From Streptomyces netropsis (lineage in GTDB: Bacteria; Actinomycetota; Actinomycetes; Streptomycetales; Streptomycetaceae): 64,000 bases of DNA. The first letter of the stretch is position 1; each line of letters opens with the position of its first letter. Both the position numbers and the translations under genes were made by a program. The notes under the pieces were generated by a model. It did not search any database, was not told the DNA's origin, and was given only the letters and a program-made list of their open reading frames with translations. Below are positions 46,257-55,546 of this stretch, in pieces. The stretch lies in the NCBI RefSeq assembly GCF_014203545.1, contig NZ_JACHJG010000005.1, positions 197,726 to 261,725 of the forward strand, in the 5' to 3' direction.

Positions 46257-46961
46257 TCAGGGCCAGAGGAGTTCCCTGGCCCAGGAGCCGTCCTCGGTGC
46301 GGCGGTATGCGAGGCGGACGTGCCGGCGTTGCTCGTCTCCTTGGAAGAACTCCACCTCCTCGGCTTCGAGCACGTACAGCGTCCAACTGTCGGCAGGTGC
46401 GTCGGGCTCCCGGCGGGCCCGCTCCCACGCCGCGTCCGAGGCCCGTGCCAGGTCCGAGAGGGAGGCCAGGGCCTCGCTCTGGTGTCCCACCAGAGCGGCG
46501 GCCAGGGCGCCCGTCGACCGCTTGGCCAGATCGGCCCGGCTCTCCGCCGCGCTCGCCGCCGTCACGGTGCCCCGCACACGGACCTGCCGGCCGACCGCCG
46601 CCCAGTAGAAGCCCAGCGCCGCCTGGGGCCGTACCGCGAGGTCCTGCCCCTTGTGGCTGGTCCGGTGGGTGGCGAAGTGCCAGCCCCGCTCGTCCGCGTC
46701 GTGCAGCATCAGGGTCCGTACGGACGGCCGCCCGTCCGCGTCCGCCGTGGCGAGGGACATGGTGTGCGGCTCGGGGGCGCCCGCCTCGGCCGCCGCACGC
46801 AGCCACTGCTGGAAGAGGGGCAGGGGATCGGCGGGTGCGGAGCCGGGGTCGAACCGGGGGAGTTCGGTGTCCCATACGCGCAGGGAGCGGAGGAGCTCCC
46901 GGAAGGACTCCTGCCGGTTGTCGTGCCGGTTGTCGTCCGAATGACTGCTCATGAGCCCCAT
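46257..46961 (-). CDS. pyridoxamine-5'-phosphate oxidase-like flavoprotein
   Basis: Encodes 234 residues from ATG 46961; ATG 46952 is an alternative. The PNPOx split-barrel motifs are visible: PHTMSLATADADGRPSVRTL, FATHRTSHKGQDLAVRPQAA, FYWAAVGRQVRVRGTVTAAS and the C-terminal RELLWP. It binds FMN. Similarity to PdxH is clear, but placement in the island and divergence in the substrate loops leave open that it acts on another substrate. It is downstream of, and in the same orientation as, the thiolase-like gene (94-bp gap). Confidence 0.8.
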   Translation of the reverse strand: MGLMSSHSDDNRHDNRQESFRELLRSLRVWDTELPRFDPGSAPADPLPLFQQWLRAAAEAGAPEPHTMSLATADADGRPSVRTLMLHDADERGWHFATHRTSHKGQDLAVRPQAALGFYWAAVGRQVRVRGTVTAASAAESRADLAKRSTGALAAALVGHQSEALASLSDLARASDAAWERARREPDAPADSWTLYVLEAEEVEFFQGDEQRRHVRLAYRRTEDGSWARELLWP

Positions 46962-47055
46962 CTAACTCCCCGCGCCCCGCATCTCTCGTCGCCCGTGCGG
47001 CGGACACGCGTCTCGGCGGGCGGCCCCGGGACTCGGCGGGCGGACCCGGGACTCG

Positions 47056-48228
47056 TCAGTCCCGGCCCAGCACCACGGTGCCCGACGAGCAGAACCAGCC
47101 GCCCGTCCCCGAGGCGACGGCGAGCCGGGGGAGCCGCCCGCCGTCCTTGCGCACCTGGCGGCCTGCCTCCACCTCGCCGCGCAGCTGCCGTACGGCCTCG
47201 ACCAGCAGGAACAGACCGCGCATGCCGGGGTGACAGGCGGAAAGGCCGCCACCGTCCGTATTGACCGGCAGCTCGCCGCCGATCAGCAGCCGCCCGCCCT
47301 CCACGAAGGCGCCGCCCTCGCCCTTCGCGCAGAAACCGAGGTCCTCCAGCGTCACGAGCGTCATGTAGGTGAAGGCGTCGTACAGCTCCGCCACCTCGAT
47401 GTCCTGGGGGGTGACTCCCGCCCGCTCGAACGCCCGCCGTCCCGAGACGGCCGCCGGGGACACCGTGAAGTCGGCCCACTCGGACATCGTCGTATGGGAG
47501 ACCGCCGTACCGGCGCCCAGTACCCACGCCGGAGGCTTCGCCGTGTCCGCCACGTACTCCTGTGCCGCCAGCAACACCGCGCAGCCGCCGTCCGACCGTA
47601 TGCAGCAGTGGAGTTTGGTGAAGGGGTCGGCGATCAACGGTCCGCCGAGGACGTCGTCGACCGTGATCGGATCGCGGTACATGGCCTGGGGGTTGTGGGC
47701 GGCATTGGCGCGGGTTTGAACGGCGACGTCGGCAAACTGCTCGAGCGTGGTGCCGTACTGGTGCATGTGGCGGCGGGCCGCCATCGCGTACTTGGCGACG
47801 AGCGTGTGCCCGTACGGCATCTCGAACTGCGCGGGCCCCCGTGTGCCGAAGGAGAGGTTCGCTCTGCGGCGGCCCGCCTTGAGGTCGGCGCGGGCGGTGG
47901 AGCCGTAGACCAGGAGCACCGCGTTCGCGTGGCCCGCCGCGATCGCGTCGGCCGCGTGGGCGGCCATGACCTCCCAGGTCGAGCCCCCGACGCCGGTCGA
48001 GTCCACCCAGGTGGGCCGCAGCCCCAGGTACTCGCCGACCTCCAGGGGGGCGAGCGTGCCGAGCCCGGCCGAGGCGAGGCCGTCGACGACCTCCTTGTCG
48101 AGACCCGAGTCGGCCAGGGCGCGGCGGGCGGCCTGGGCGTGCAGGGCGTAGGGCGTGGCCGTGTCGACGCGGCCACAGTCCGAGAGGGCGACGCCGACGA
48201 CGGCGACCTTGCGGGGTCCGGGACTCAT
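47056..48228 (-). CDS. thiolase-fold lipid-transfer protein, probable retro-aldolase
   Basis: Encodes 390 residues. The thiolase fold is clear (VAVVGVALSDCGRVDTATPY; VAELYDAFTYMTLVTLEDLG; GELPVNTDGGGLSACHPGMR). At the position of the nucleophilic cysteine the sequence is STGVGGSTWEV, with Gly, so Claisen thiolysis is unlikely. The same loss is known in Ltp2-type enzymes, which cleave a 3-hydroxyacyl-CoA by a retro-aldol reaction with a DUF35 partner. The conserved YDAFT tyrosine is kept. An operator palindrome lies 4 bp upstream of the ATG. Confidence 0.87.
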   Translation of the reverse strand: MSPGPRKVAVVGVALSDCGRVDTATPYALHAQAARRALADSGLDKEVVDGLASAGLGTLAPLEVGEYLGLRPTWVDSTGVGGSTWEVMAAHAADAIAAGHANAVLLVYGSTARADLKAGRRRANLSFGTRGPAQFEMPYGHTLVAKYAMAARRHMHQYGTTLEQFADVAVQTRANAAHNPQAMYRDPITVDDVLGGPLIADPFTKLHCCIRSDGGCAVLLAAQEYVADTAKPPAWVLGAGTAVSHTTMSEWADFTVSPAAVSGRRAFERAGVTPQDIEVAELYDAFTYMTLVTLEDLGFCAKGEGGAFVEGGRLLIGGELPVNTDGGGLSACHPGMRGLFLLVEAVRQLRGEVEAGRQVRKDGGRLPRLAVASGTGGWFCSSGTVVLGRD

Positions 48229-48232
48229 GAAT

Positions 48233-48247
48233 CTGACGGTACATCAG
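48233..48247. promoter_or_regulatory. island operator site 7
   Basis: CTGAC-GGTAC-ATCAG, arms matching except for one C/A pair at the inner edge, immediately upstream of the thiolase-like ATG. Binding here would block initiation directly. Confidence 0.72.
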
Positions 48248-48282
48248 AAAAGGGCTGTGAAAGTGCGGTTGGCCTCTCTACC

Positions 48283-48297
48283 ATGACGCCCCGTCAG
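48283..48297. promoter_or_regulatory. island operator site 8
   Basis: ATGAC-GCCCC-GTCAG, one mismatch at the outer left base, 19 bp upstream of the acyl-CoA dehydrogenase ATG. Confidence 0.6.
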
Positions 48298-48316
48298 TCA
48301 GGGGAGGAGCTCGCCG

Positions 48317-49633
48317 ATGGACGCCTCGCTGAGCGAGGAGCAGCACCAGATCAGGCGCACTCTGCGTGAACTGCTGCTCAAACACTGTGGCCCGGACGAC
48401 GTCAAGGCCGCGGTCCGCACCGAGATCGGCTACGACCGGAGTCTGTGGCGTCGCCTCGCGGAGCAGCTGGGGCTGCCCGGGTTGGCGGTGGAGCGGCGGT
48501 ACGGGGGAGTGGGGTGCGGCCCTACCGATCTGGCGCTGGCGAGTGAGGAGACCGGCCGGGCGCTGCTGCCCTCGCCACTGCTGGCCACAGCGGGCCTGGC
48601 GGCGCCCCTGGTTGCAGCCCTGGGCACGCCCCGGCAGCGTGCGGAGCTGCTGCCGCGGCTCGCGGCCGGGGAGCTGACGGCGGCACTCGCGGTCCCGGGC
48701 TGCACCCTGCCGGCGGCCCTCGGGCTCACCGGGCCGAACGACGGCGCATGGTCCGGTGGCGGCCGGGCGGGCGGGGTGCAGGGGCGGCCGGTGGAGGGCG
48801 GCCGGAGCTGGCGGCTGTACGGCGAGGCCCGCCAGGTCCTCGACGGTCACTGTGCCGGCCTGCTGCTCGTCGCGGCACACGCCGGCGGGTACGCGCGCAG
48901 CCGCACCCTGCTGTTCGCCGTGCGGCCGCAGGAAGCGCGTGGCGTGGTCCGTACGCGGCAGACCGCCTTGGACGAGACCCGGCCGCAGGCCCGGATCGAG
49001 CTGCGGGACACGGAGGCCGAGCTGCTGGGCGCGGACCCGGACTCCGCCCCCGCCCTCGCCGACGACGTGTGCGGCGCCCTGACCGCCGTGGGTGAGCGCG
49101 TGGCGGCCGTGGTGGCGGCCGAAGCGGTGGGGGCGGCGGAAAGGGCGCTGGAACGGACGGTGGAGTACGCGCGCGTGCGGGAACAGTTCGGCAGGCCGAT
49201 CGGGTCGTTCCAGGCGGTCAAGCACCGGCTGGCGGACCTTTACGTGGCGGTGCAGGCGGCACGCTCGGCCGCGTACTACGCCGCATGGGCCGTGGGCCGC
49301 GACCCGGATGCCGAGGCCGCCCCCGGGCGGGGCGAGGGACTGCGGCCCCAGGTTTCGGCCGCGGCCGTCCCGCCACCGGGGCACGAGAGCGCGCGGGTCG
49401 CCGCCGGGCTCGCGCTGGCCCAAGCGCTGGAAACGGCACGGATCGTGGCGGGAGAAGCCGTCCAACTGCATGGAGGTATCGGCGTGACCTGGGAACACGA
49501 TGTGCAGCTGCACTTCAAGCGGGCCGCATCGGACGAGCTGCTCTTCGGCCCCGTGCACCGGCTGCGGGAGCGCGCGGCGGAGGCGGCGGGGCTGTTTGGC
49601 GCGGGTACGGGCCGGGAAGCGGTGGCCCTGTGA
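48317..49633 (+). CDS. acyl-CoA dehydrogenase, second-subunit type
   Basis: Encodes 438 residues with GGGGAGGAG upstream of ATG 48317. It shows the N-terminal helical domain (SLSEEQHQIRRTLRELLLKH), the EETGRALLPSPLLATAGLAA segment shared with beta-type subunits, ARVREQFGRPIGSFQAVKHR and QLHGGIGVTWEHDVQLHFKR. The usual EPxAGSD and C-terminal IIAER motifs are absent, as in the partner subunits of heteromeric steroid-type ACADs. A Gly/Arg-rich insertion sits near residues 145-160. Its TGA overlaps the next start (GTGA), coupling it to the F420-type protein. Confidence 0.87.
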   Translation: MDASLSEEQHQIRRTLRELLLKHCGPDDVKAAVRTEIGYDRSLWRRLAEQLGLPGLAVERRYGGVGCGPTDLALASEETGRALLPSPLLATAGLAAPLVAALGTPRQRAELLPRLAAGELTAALAVPGCTLPAALGLTGPNDGAWSGGGRAGGVQGRPVEGGRSWRLYGEARQVLDGHCAGLLLVAAHAGGYARSRTLLFAVRPQEARGVVRTRQTALDETRPQARIELRDTEAELLGADPDSAPALADDVCGALTAVGERVAAVVAAEAVGAAERALERTVEYARVREQFGRPIGSFQAVKHRLADLYVAVQAARSAAYYAAWAVGRDPDAEAAPGRGEGLRPQVSAAAVPPPGHESARVAAGLALAQALETARIVAGEAVQLHGGIGVTWEHDVQLHFKRAASDELLFGPVHRLRERAAEAAGLFGAGTGREAVAL

Positions 49634-50109
49634 CGGCCGCAGTGGAACGCTTCGTGCAGAAGATGTCCTCGACCCGCGCGTTCGCCCGGGTCGCACCGCA
49701 CTTCGTGCCGGCGCTCGATCGGACCCTGCACCGGCTGACCGGCGGGAAAATACTGCTCAGCGCCCGGATGCTGCCGAGCCTCCTGCTGACGGCCAGGGGT
49801 GCGAAAAGCGGGCTGGCCCGGCGGACGCCGCTCGCCTGCATGCCCGAGGGAGACGGTCCCCGCGGCTGGATCCTGGTCGGCAGCAACTTCGGCCGTCCCG
49901 GGCATCCCGACTGGACGGCGAACCTTCTGGCGCACCCGGACGCGGAGATCAGCTGGAGGGGGCGGGACATCGCCGTACGGGCGCGGCTGTTGCGCGGGGC
50001 GGAGCGGGAGGCCGCGTGGGCGGCGGTGGTGAAGTTCTGGCCTCCGTACGCGCGCTATCAGGCGCGTGTGGAGCGGGAGATCCGGCTCTTCCGGCTGGAA
50101 TGGAGGTAG
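49630..50109 (+). CDS. deazaflavin (F420)-dependent nitroreductase-family protein
   Basis: Encodes 159 residues from GTG 49630. The motifs LLLTARGAKSGLARRTPLAC, WILVGSNFGRPGHPDWTANL and LLAHPDAEISWRGRDIAVRA define the Ddn/FDOR-A family of split-barrel enzymes that use coenzyme F420 for hydride transfer, often to quinones. Translation is coupled to the upstream ACAD, so it may serve as electron acceptor or reduce an unsaturated intermediate. In M. tuberculosis ddn also lies inside the cholesterol catabolism region, as I recall. Confidence 0.87.
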   Translation: MTAAVERFVQKMSSTRAFARVAPHFVPALDRTLHRLTGGKILLSARMLPSLLLTARGAKSGLARRTPLACMPEGDGPRGWILVGSNFGRPGHPDWTANLLAHPDAEISWRGRDIAVRARLLRGAEREAAWAAVVKFWPPYARYQARVEREIRLFRLEWR

Positions 50110-50238
50110 CCGCGCGACATCGTGAGCGGTGCGCGGGAGACGACGTCCCCTGTCGGATTGCGCCGCGGCGGGCCGCCTGGGGCCGAGCCCGGGTGGCCCG
50201 CCGCTGCGATGACAGGACGTGCGAGGCGCGCTACGGCG

Positions 50239-50886
50239 CTACTTGGTCGGCTTCTTGCCCGTGATGCCGAGGTGGACGAGCAGGGCGAGGTTCGGCTTGA
50301 GTTCGGCCTGCTTCACACCCCAACTCTGGAAGCCCTTCTGGTGCGAGGCCACCGCGGCGAGCATCGCGACGAGCGAACCGGCGACGGCCGCCGGGCTGAC
50401 GTCCTTGTCCACCTTGCCCTTGGACTGGAGTTCCTTGACCGAGTCCGTCAGGGAGTTGGTGACGGCGTTGAGGATCTTCATGCGGATCTTGTAGAACCGC
50501 TTGTCGCCTTCGGCCGCTCCCAGATCGACGACGCGCAGGATGGCGTCGTGCTTGCGCCAGAAGCCGAGGAAGCCGTCGACGAGTTCTTCGGCGGCCTGCC
50601 AGCCCGACTTGCCGACCCAGGAACGCCCGGCGACGAGTTCGGTGAGGGTCGCGCCTTCCTTCGCCATCTCCTCGGCGATCTCGAGGACGGCGCCCTCGAC
50701 GTCGGGGAAGTACTGGTAGAAGGTCGCGGGAGAAGTCCCTGCCTTGCGGGCGACGTCGATGACCTTGACGTCGCGATAGGGCGAGGAGCTGAGCATTTCG
50801 CTGAGGCAGTCGAGCAGCTTCTGCCGCGTCGCCTGTCCGCGTCGTCCGGCCACCCGGCCGTCGACGGTGCGTACTTGTCCTGTCAT
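50239..50886 (-). CDS. TetR-family regulator, candidate controller of the island
   Basis: Encodes 215 residues. The N-terminal helix-turn-helix is RQKLLDCLSEMLSSSPYRDV, then KVIDVARKAGTSPATFYQYF; an all-helical ligand domain follows (AAEELVDGFLGFWRKHDAIL; AAVAGSLVAMLAAVASHQKG). The gene stands alone, convergent with the F420-enzyme gene and divergent from a VOC protein. A near-copy of the island palindrome (CTGACGGCATGACAG on the coding strand) overlaps its ATG, as expected for autorepression. The ligand would be an acyl-CoA of the pathway if it behaves like KstR/KstR2; that is inference. Confidence 0.88.
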   Translation of the reverse strand: MTGQVRTVDGRVAGRRGQATRQKLLDCLSEMLSSSPYRDVKVIDVARKAGTSPATFYQYFPDVEGAVLEIAEEMAKEGATLTELVAGRSWVGKSGWQAAEELVDGFLGFWRKHDAILRVVDLGAAEGDKRFYKIRMKILNAVTNSLTDSVKELQSKGKVDKDVSPAAVAGSLVAMLAAVASHQKGFQSWGVKQAELKPNLALLVHLGITGKKPTK

Positions 50887-50894
50887 GCCGTCAG
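50880..50894. promoter_or_regulatory. island operator site 10, over the TetR start
   Basis: On the minus strand CTGAC-GGCAT-GACAG; one mismatch in the right arm relative to CTGAC-N5-GTCAG. It spans the ATG at 50884-50886. Confidence 0.5.
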
Positions 50895-51035
50895 CTTACC
50901 GAGGGGTGATCGGAGCGCGATTCGGCCGCATGCAAATGGGGGCGGGGGTGTGAGACCGGGTGTACCCCCTGATCAGGGGGGTTGCGGGGGCCGCGAGGGA
51001 GGTCGGAGCGGATTGGCCCGTACCGGTGAATCCTC

Positions 51036-51091
51036 TTATCAACAGGCTGTGGACAACGCCGTCGAGCGGCACTGCCCCGCCGTTATCCACA
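51036..51091. other. cluster of three DnaA-box-like 9-mers
   Basis: TTATCAACA (51036-51044), TGTGGACAA (51048-51056; TTGTCCACA on the other strand) and TTATCCACA (51083-51091). The second is the preferred Streptomyces DnaA box and the third the E. coli consensus. They lie in the TetR-VOC intergenic gap, far from any dnaA/dnaN gene in this window. Confidence 0.55.
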
Positions 51092-51168
51092 GGCCGCGCG
51101 GGATCCATGATCCCCCTATAGCGTGGCAGTCGTAACACCTCGGGAACGGGCATGGAAGGAGCCGACCC

Positions 51169-51972
51169 ATGAGCACGGACTCGGATGAATTCTCGGAAGG
51201 CATGCCGTGCTGGGCGGACGTCACACTGCCGGACCTCGAAGCGGGCAAGCGCTTCTACGGTGAGCTCCTCGGCTGGACCTTCGACGTCGGCACCGCCCGA
51301 TTCGGGTACTACACGCAGGCCTCCCGCGACGGCAGGAAGGCCGCGGCCCTGGTGCCCAAGACCGACGGCCGGATGCCGACGGCCTGGGGCGTCTACTTCG
51401 CCTCGTCCGACGCGGTGGCCACGGCCGGCCGGATCGAGGCCGCGGGCGGCCGGATCATCGTCGGGCCCATGGGCATCGCCGACTTCGGCCGGATGGTGGT
51501 GGCAGCGGACCCCGACGGCGCGGTCTTCGGTGTCTGGCAGGCGGGCAGCCACCGAGGCTTCGAGCTGCGCGGCGAACCCGGTTCCTACGGCTGGACCGAG
51601 GTGTACACCCGCGACCCGAAGGCGGTCGACGCCTTCTACGAAGCGGTCTTCGGCTTCGAATCGACGGATGTGAGCGAAGAGGCGGGCATGGAGTTCGCCA
51701 TATGGACACCCGCCGGGAAACCGGCCACGCCGGAGCATGCTGTGGGGGGCCGGGCCGTCCTCGACGACAGCTTCCCGGCGGAGATGCCCGCGCACTTCCT
51801 GACGTACTTCGTGGTCGACGGTTGCGACGCGGCGGCGCACGCGGCGGTCGGCCTGGGCGGGCGGATACTGCGCGAGCCGCAGGACACGCCCTACGGACGC
51901 TTCGCCGTGCTGGCCGACGACCAAGGCGCGAGCTTCGCCGTCATCGACCTCGCGCGGGTGCGGCAGGGTTAG
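51169..51972 (+). CDS. VOC (glyoxalase/dioxygenase fold) protein with two domains
   Basis: Encodes 267 residues with GGAAGGA upstream of ATG 51169. Two tandem vicinal-oxygen-chelate modules are visible: residues ~10-125 (CWADVTLPDLEAGKRFYGEL ... AADPDGAVFGVWQAG) and ~135-265 (YGWTEVYTRDPKAVDAFYEA ... ADDQGASFAVIDLARVRQG). This layout matches the common Streptomyces CFP32-like/hydroxylase family. Metal ligands are not obvious, so it may be a binding protein and not an enzyme. No operator palindrome precedes it. Confidence 0.85.
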   Translation: MSTDSDEFSEGMPCWADVTLPDLEAGKRFYGELLGWTFDVGTARFGYYTQASRDGRKAAALVPKTDGRMPTAWGVYFASSDAVATAGRIEAAGGRIIVGPMGIADFGRMVVAADPDGAVFGVWQAGSHRGFELRGEPGSYGWTEVYTRDPKAVDAFYEAVFGFESTDVSEEAGMEFAIWTPAGKPATPEHAVGGRAVLDDSFPAEMPAHFLTYFVVDGCDAAAHAAVGLGGRILREPQDTPYGRFAVLADDQGASFAVIDLARVRQG

Positions 51973-52205
51973 CGGAGCGGGGCCCACGGGCCGGTGCGAA
52001 GAGCGGGAACGGGAGCGGCCGAGACGACGGGGAGGGGTGCGGGACGGGCCGTTCCGCATGTGGTGGAGACACGACGAAGCGTGCCCCGGGTTCGCAACCG
52101 TGGCCTTCGCCAGGAAGAATCAGGTTGCGTACCCCGGGATAATTCGCGGTGATGCGCTGCACGGGGCTGGAACCCTTCAAGCCCCCACGGGGAGGTGGCA
52201 GGCCA

Positions 52206-54755
52206 GTGGTGGAGCAGCTTACGCAGCACGACCCGAGACGGATCGGCCCGTTCGAGGTGCTCGGCCGACTCGGTGCCGGCGGCATGGGGCTGGTCTATCT
52301 CGCCCGCTCGGCGTCCGGCCGACGGGTCGCGATCAAGACGGTGCGCACGGAGCTCGCGGAGGACCAGCTCTTCCGGGTGCGTTTCACCCGTGAGGTGGAG
52401 GCGGCCCGCGCGGTCAGTGGCTTCTACACCGCCGCCGTCGTCGACGCCGACCCACGGGCGGCCGTGCCATGGCTGGCCACCGCGTATGTGCCCGCGCCCT
52501 CGCTCGAGGAAATAATCAATGAGTGCGGGCCGCTCCCGGCCCAGGCGGTGCGGTGGCTGGCGGCCGGTATCGCGGAGGCGCTCCAGTCCATCCACGGCGC
52601 GGGGCTCGTGCACCGCGACCTCAAGCCGTCGAACGTGCTGGTCGTGGAGGACGGGCCGCGGGTCATCGACTTCGGCATCGCCTCCGGGGTGTCCAACACC
52701 CGGCTGACGATGACCAACGTGGCGGTCGGCACCCCCGCGTACATGTCACCCGAGCAGGCACGGGACTCCCGGAGCGTGACGGGCGCCAGCGACATCTTCT
52801 CGCTGGGCTCGACGCTGGTCTTCGCGGCGACCGGGCACGCGCCCTTCCACGGCGCGAACCCGGTGGAGACCGTCTTCATGCTGCTCCGCGAGGGCCCCGA
52901 CCTCGGCGGCCTGCCGGACGAGCTGCGGCCGCTCATCGACTCGTGCATGCAGATGACGGCCGAGCACCGGCCGAGCCCCGCGGACCTCCAGTCACAGCTG
53001 GCCCCGCACCTCTTCGCCTCCGGCGGGGGCGACGACAGCGGCACCGCGTCCGCATGGCTGCCGGACAACGCCGTCTCCCTGATCGAGCAGCGCCGGGCCG
53101 GGCACCGGCCCGCGGCGGCGGGCGCGGGGGCCAGGGGCGGTGCCAGGAGCCGTCCCAGTGCCCCGCCGCGGCCTCCGCAGCCGCCGACCCCGGCGCCCGG
53201 GCCCGCCGCGTCGTACGACCCGCAGGGCGGGCACGCGAGGAGCGGCCCGGGCTGGGGCGAGGGACACGCGGCGGGCGCCGGTGCCGTCGGTGCCGGCTCC
53301 GGCCGGTCCGGCATGGTCGGCGCGCGTGACCCGCGCGGTGGCCTGGGCGGTCCGCACGTGGCCGCCGCCACCGGACCGGTCGGCGCGCAGGGCCGGCATG
53401 CCGCCGCGCCCGTCGTGTCCGCCCCCGACGGCGCCGTACGGCTCCCGGGCTCGCAGGTGCCGATCGGCCCCGGCCCCCGGGTCGCGGGCGCGGGCGAGTC
53501 GCACGCCCGGACGGGCACCGGGCCCGCGACGGGCTGGGTGCGTCCCCCGGCCGGGGCCCCCGCCGCCGTGCCCGTGCAGAACCCGGCGCCCACGCCGGAC
53601 ACCGGTGCCAACACCCAGGGCGAGCCGGGGCGTTGGCGCCCCTGGCGGTTCCGGATGTCCAACGACGTCTGGGGCACCCCGACGGTCGCCGGCGACCTGC
53701 TGTACGTCACGTCCTTCGAGGTGCACGCCCTCGATGTGGCCAGCGGTCGGCGGCAGTTCAAGACCCGGGACGTCGCCTGGGCGATGGCCGTCGCGGACGG
53801 CCGCATCCACGCCTCGGACGGGCCGACGCTGTACGCGCTGGACGCCACCGACGGCGCCGAGCACTGGCGGCTGGCGACGGACGGCTGGGTCTACTCCCTC
53901 AAGGCCGACCGCGGGACGATCGTCACCGGTACGCGCGGCGGTGGCGTGCAGGCGTGGGAAGCCGCCAACGGCGAATTGCTGTGGGAGGCGGGCGGTCTCC
54001 AGACCGACTTCGAGACGCCCGACTGCGGGCCGTTCGTGCAGGACGGCACGGTGTACGTGTGGGCCGACGCCCGCCTGAAGGCGCTCGAGGCCCGTACGGG
54101 CGCGGAGCGCTGGTCGTACCCGATCGGCGACGCCGCCTCGTGCGGTGGCGTGCCGGTGCGCTTGCTGGCGGCTCCGGACGGGGTCGTGTACGTCGCGGCC
54201 GGTACGCGCGTGCTCGCGATCGACGTGGCCCGCGGTGACGTGCGCTGGCGGTTCGAGGCGCCGGCGGTCTTCCTCAGCCCGCCCGCCTTCGCGCCCGGGC
54301 CCGCGGTGACGGGCGGCGGTGTCTACATCGCCGACTATCTGGGCACCGTGTACGCCTTGGACGCGGCGACCGGCCGGGACCGCTGGCGCATCGCGACGGA
54401 GGCCCGCCAGTCGACGGAGCCGGTGCTCGTGGCGGCCGGCTCCGTGCACCTGGGCAGCGGCGGGGCGCTCTACACCCTGGACGCCGTCACCGGCACGCCC
54501 AAGTGGCGCTTCGCCGCCGGCGGCGACGTCGTGGGTGCCCCGGTCGTCGCCGACGGCCGGGTCCACTTCGGTTCCGCCGACCACTGTCTGTACACGGTCG
54601 ACGCGGCGGGCGGGCAGCTCCGCTGGAAGCTGGCGACGGGCGGCGAGATCACGGGCTCACCGGTGGCGACGGGCGGCGTGGTCTACGCGTGCAGCAAGGA
54701 CCGCTGTGTCTACGCCCTGGACGCGGCCAAGGGCACGGGTCTGTCCCGCCGCTGA
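52206..54755 (+). CDS. afsK: Ser/Thr protein kinase AfsK with PQQ-repeat sensor domain
   Basis: Encodes 849 residues from GTG 52206 (GGGGAGG 10 bp upstream; a second GTG follows at once). The kinase (residues ~12-275) is intact: [42 protein letters not shown] Gly/Ala/Pro-rich linker (~290-475) leads to a PQQ/WD40-like beta-propeller (~478-840) with recurring [32 protein letters not shown] and [15 protein letters not shown] blades. This is the AfsK architecture, and the sequence agrees closely with S. coelicolor AfsK, which phosphorylates AfsR and the polarity protein DivIVA. No transmembrane helix is seen. Presence of afsS and afsR downstream confirms the name. Confidence 0.95.
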   Translation: MVEQLTQHDPRRIGPFEVLGRLGAGGMGLVYLARSASGRRVAIKTVRTELAEDQLFRVRFTREVEAARAVSGFYTAAVVDADPRAAVPWLATAYVPAPSLEEIINECGPLPAQAVRWLAAGIAEALQSIHGAGLVHRDLKPSNVLVVEDGPRVIDFGIASGVSNTRLTMTNVAVGTPAYMSPEQARDSRSVTGASDIFSLGSTLVFAATGHAPFHGANPVETVFMLLREGPDLGGLPDELRPLIDSCMQMTAEHRPSPADLQSQLAPHLFASGGGDDSGTASAWLPDNAVSLIEQRRAGHRPAAAGAGARGGARSRPSAPPRPPQPPTPAPGPAASYDPQGGHARSGPGWGEGHAAGAGAVGAGSGRSGMVGARDPRGGLGGPHVAAATGPVGAQGRHAAAPVVSAPDGAVRLPGSQVPIGPGPRVAGAGESHARTGTGPATGWVRPPAGAPAAVPVQNPAPTPDTGANTQGEPGRWRPWRFRMSNDVWGTPTVAGDLLYVTSFEVHALDVASGRRQFKTRDVAWAMAVADGRIHASDGPTLYALDATDGAEHWRLATDGWVYSLKADRGTIVTGTRGGGVQAWEAANGELLWEAGGLQTDFETPDCGPFVQDGTVYVWADARLKALEARTGAERWSYPIGDAASCGGVPVRLLAAPDGVVYVAAGTRVLAIDVARGDVRWRFEAPAVFLSPPAFAPGPAVTGGGVYIADYLGTVYALDAATGRDRWRIATEARQSTEPVLVAAGSVHLGSGGALYTLDAVTGTPKWRFAAGGDVVGAPVVADGRVHFGSADHCLYTVDAAGGQLRWKLATGGEITGSPVATGGVVYACSKDRCVYALDAAKGTGLSRR

Positions 54756-54868
54756 GCCGCTGACCTCGTCGGCCGGGGCAGGGCCACGGGCAGGCCACGG
54801 GCGGGGGCGATCCGGCCTGTGGCCCGCCGCGCCCGCCGTCGGCCCGCCGCGCGCCCGCCGCCAGGTCG

Positions 54869-55483
54869 TCATCGGGTGTCGGGAGGCGGTGAGGGCCATG
54901 GAGGCGGGGTGGTCGGCGGGGGGTAGGGGAGAGGCTGGGTGTCGTAGGGCTCCTGCGGGTCGTCGTAGGGGCCCGGCGCGCTGTACGGGCCGTACGGGTC
55001 GTACGCGCCGGGCGGCGGCTCGGGAGTCGGGGCGGGCGCGAAGGCGTGGGAGTGCCGGGGACGGCGGCGGGGCATGACGACGGCGGCCAGGAGCAGCACG
55101 GCACCGCCGGCGGCGGCCGCGGCCACGCCGGTGTTCAGCCCTTCGCCCCGCGCCCCGACCGTGAGGGAGCCCGCCGCCTGGCCCTGCCGGACGGCCCACA
55201 GCACCGTGAGGCCGAGGACCACCAGGCCCGTCAGGCCGACGAGCAGCCGTGACCGCAGCACCAGCCCCATCAGCGTCACGATTGCCGTGATCAGCATCGG
55301 TGCGAAGAGCGAGCCGGCCAACCGGGCGTGGTCCCCGGTGACACCGTCGGCGCGGAAGAGGTCCACGACGAGGTAGTCCTTGCCCCGCCGGTCGCCGTAC
55401 CAGGGGCGGAAGGGGCTCCAGACAATGGCCACCACGCCGGCGAGCGCCACCAGGGAACCGATCGCGTTGCGCAACGTCGCCAT
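54869..55483 (-). CDS. four-helix membrane protein with proline-rich tail
   Basis: Encodes 204 residues. Four hydrophobic segments (LVALAGVVAIVWSPF; LFAPMLITAIVTLMGLVLR; LVGLTGLVVLGLTVLWAV; AAAAAGGAVLLLAAVVMP) are followed by a Pro/Tyr/Asp-rich cytoplasmic tail (YDPYGPYSAPGPYDDPQEPY). It resembles small conserved Streptomyces membrane proteins of unknown function. It is convergent with afsK; whether it works with the kinase is unknown. Confidence 0.8.
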   Translation of the reverse strand: MATLRNAIGSLVALAGVVAIVWSPFRPWYGDRRGKDYLVVDLFRADGVTGDHARLAGSLFAPMLITAIVTLMGLVLRSRLLVGLTGLVVLGLTVLWAVRQGQAAGSLTVGARGEGLNTGVAAAAAGGAVLLLAAVVMPRRRPRHSHAFAPAPTPEPPPGAYDPYGPYSAPGPYDDPQEPYDTQPLPYPPPTTPPPWPSPPPDTR

Positions 55484-55546
55484 GACACGACGCTACGTCC
55501 GCGCCCCGGCGCCCGCCATCCGCGGCCGCCCGTGACCGTCCGCCGC

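Noticed and set aside
46257..46961. Calling this gene pdxH outright
   Set aside because: The PNPOx fold is clear, but many Streptomyces paralogues act on other substrates and the catabolic setting argues for caution.
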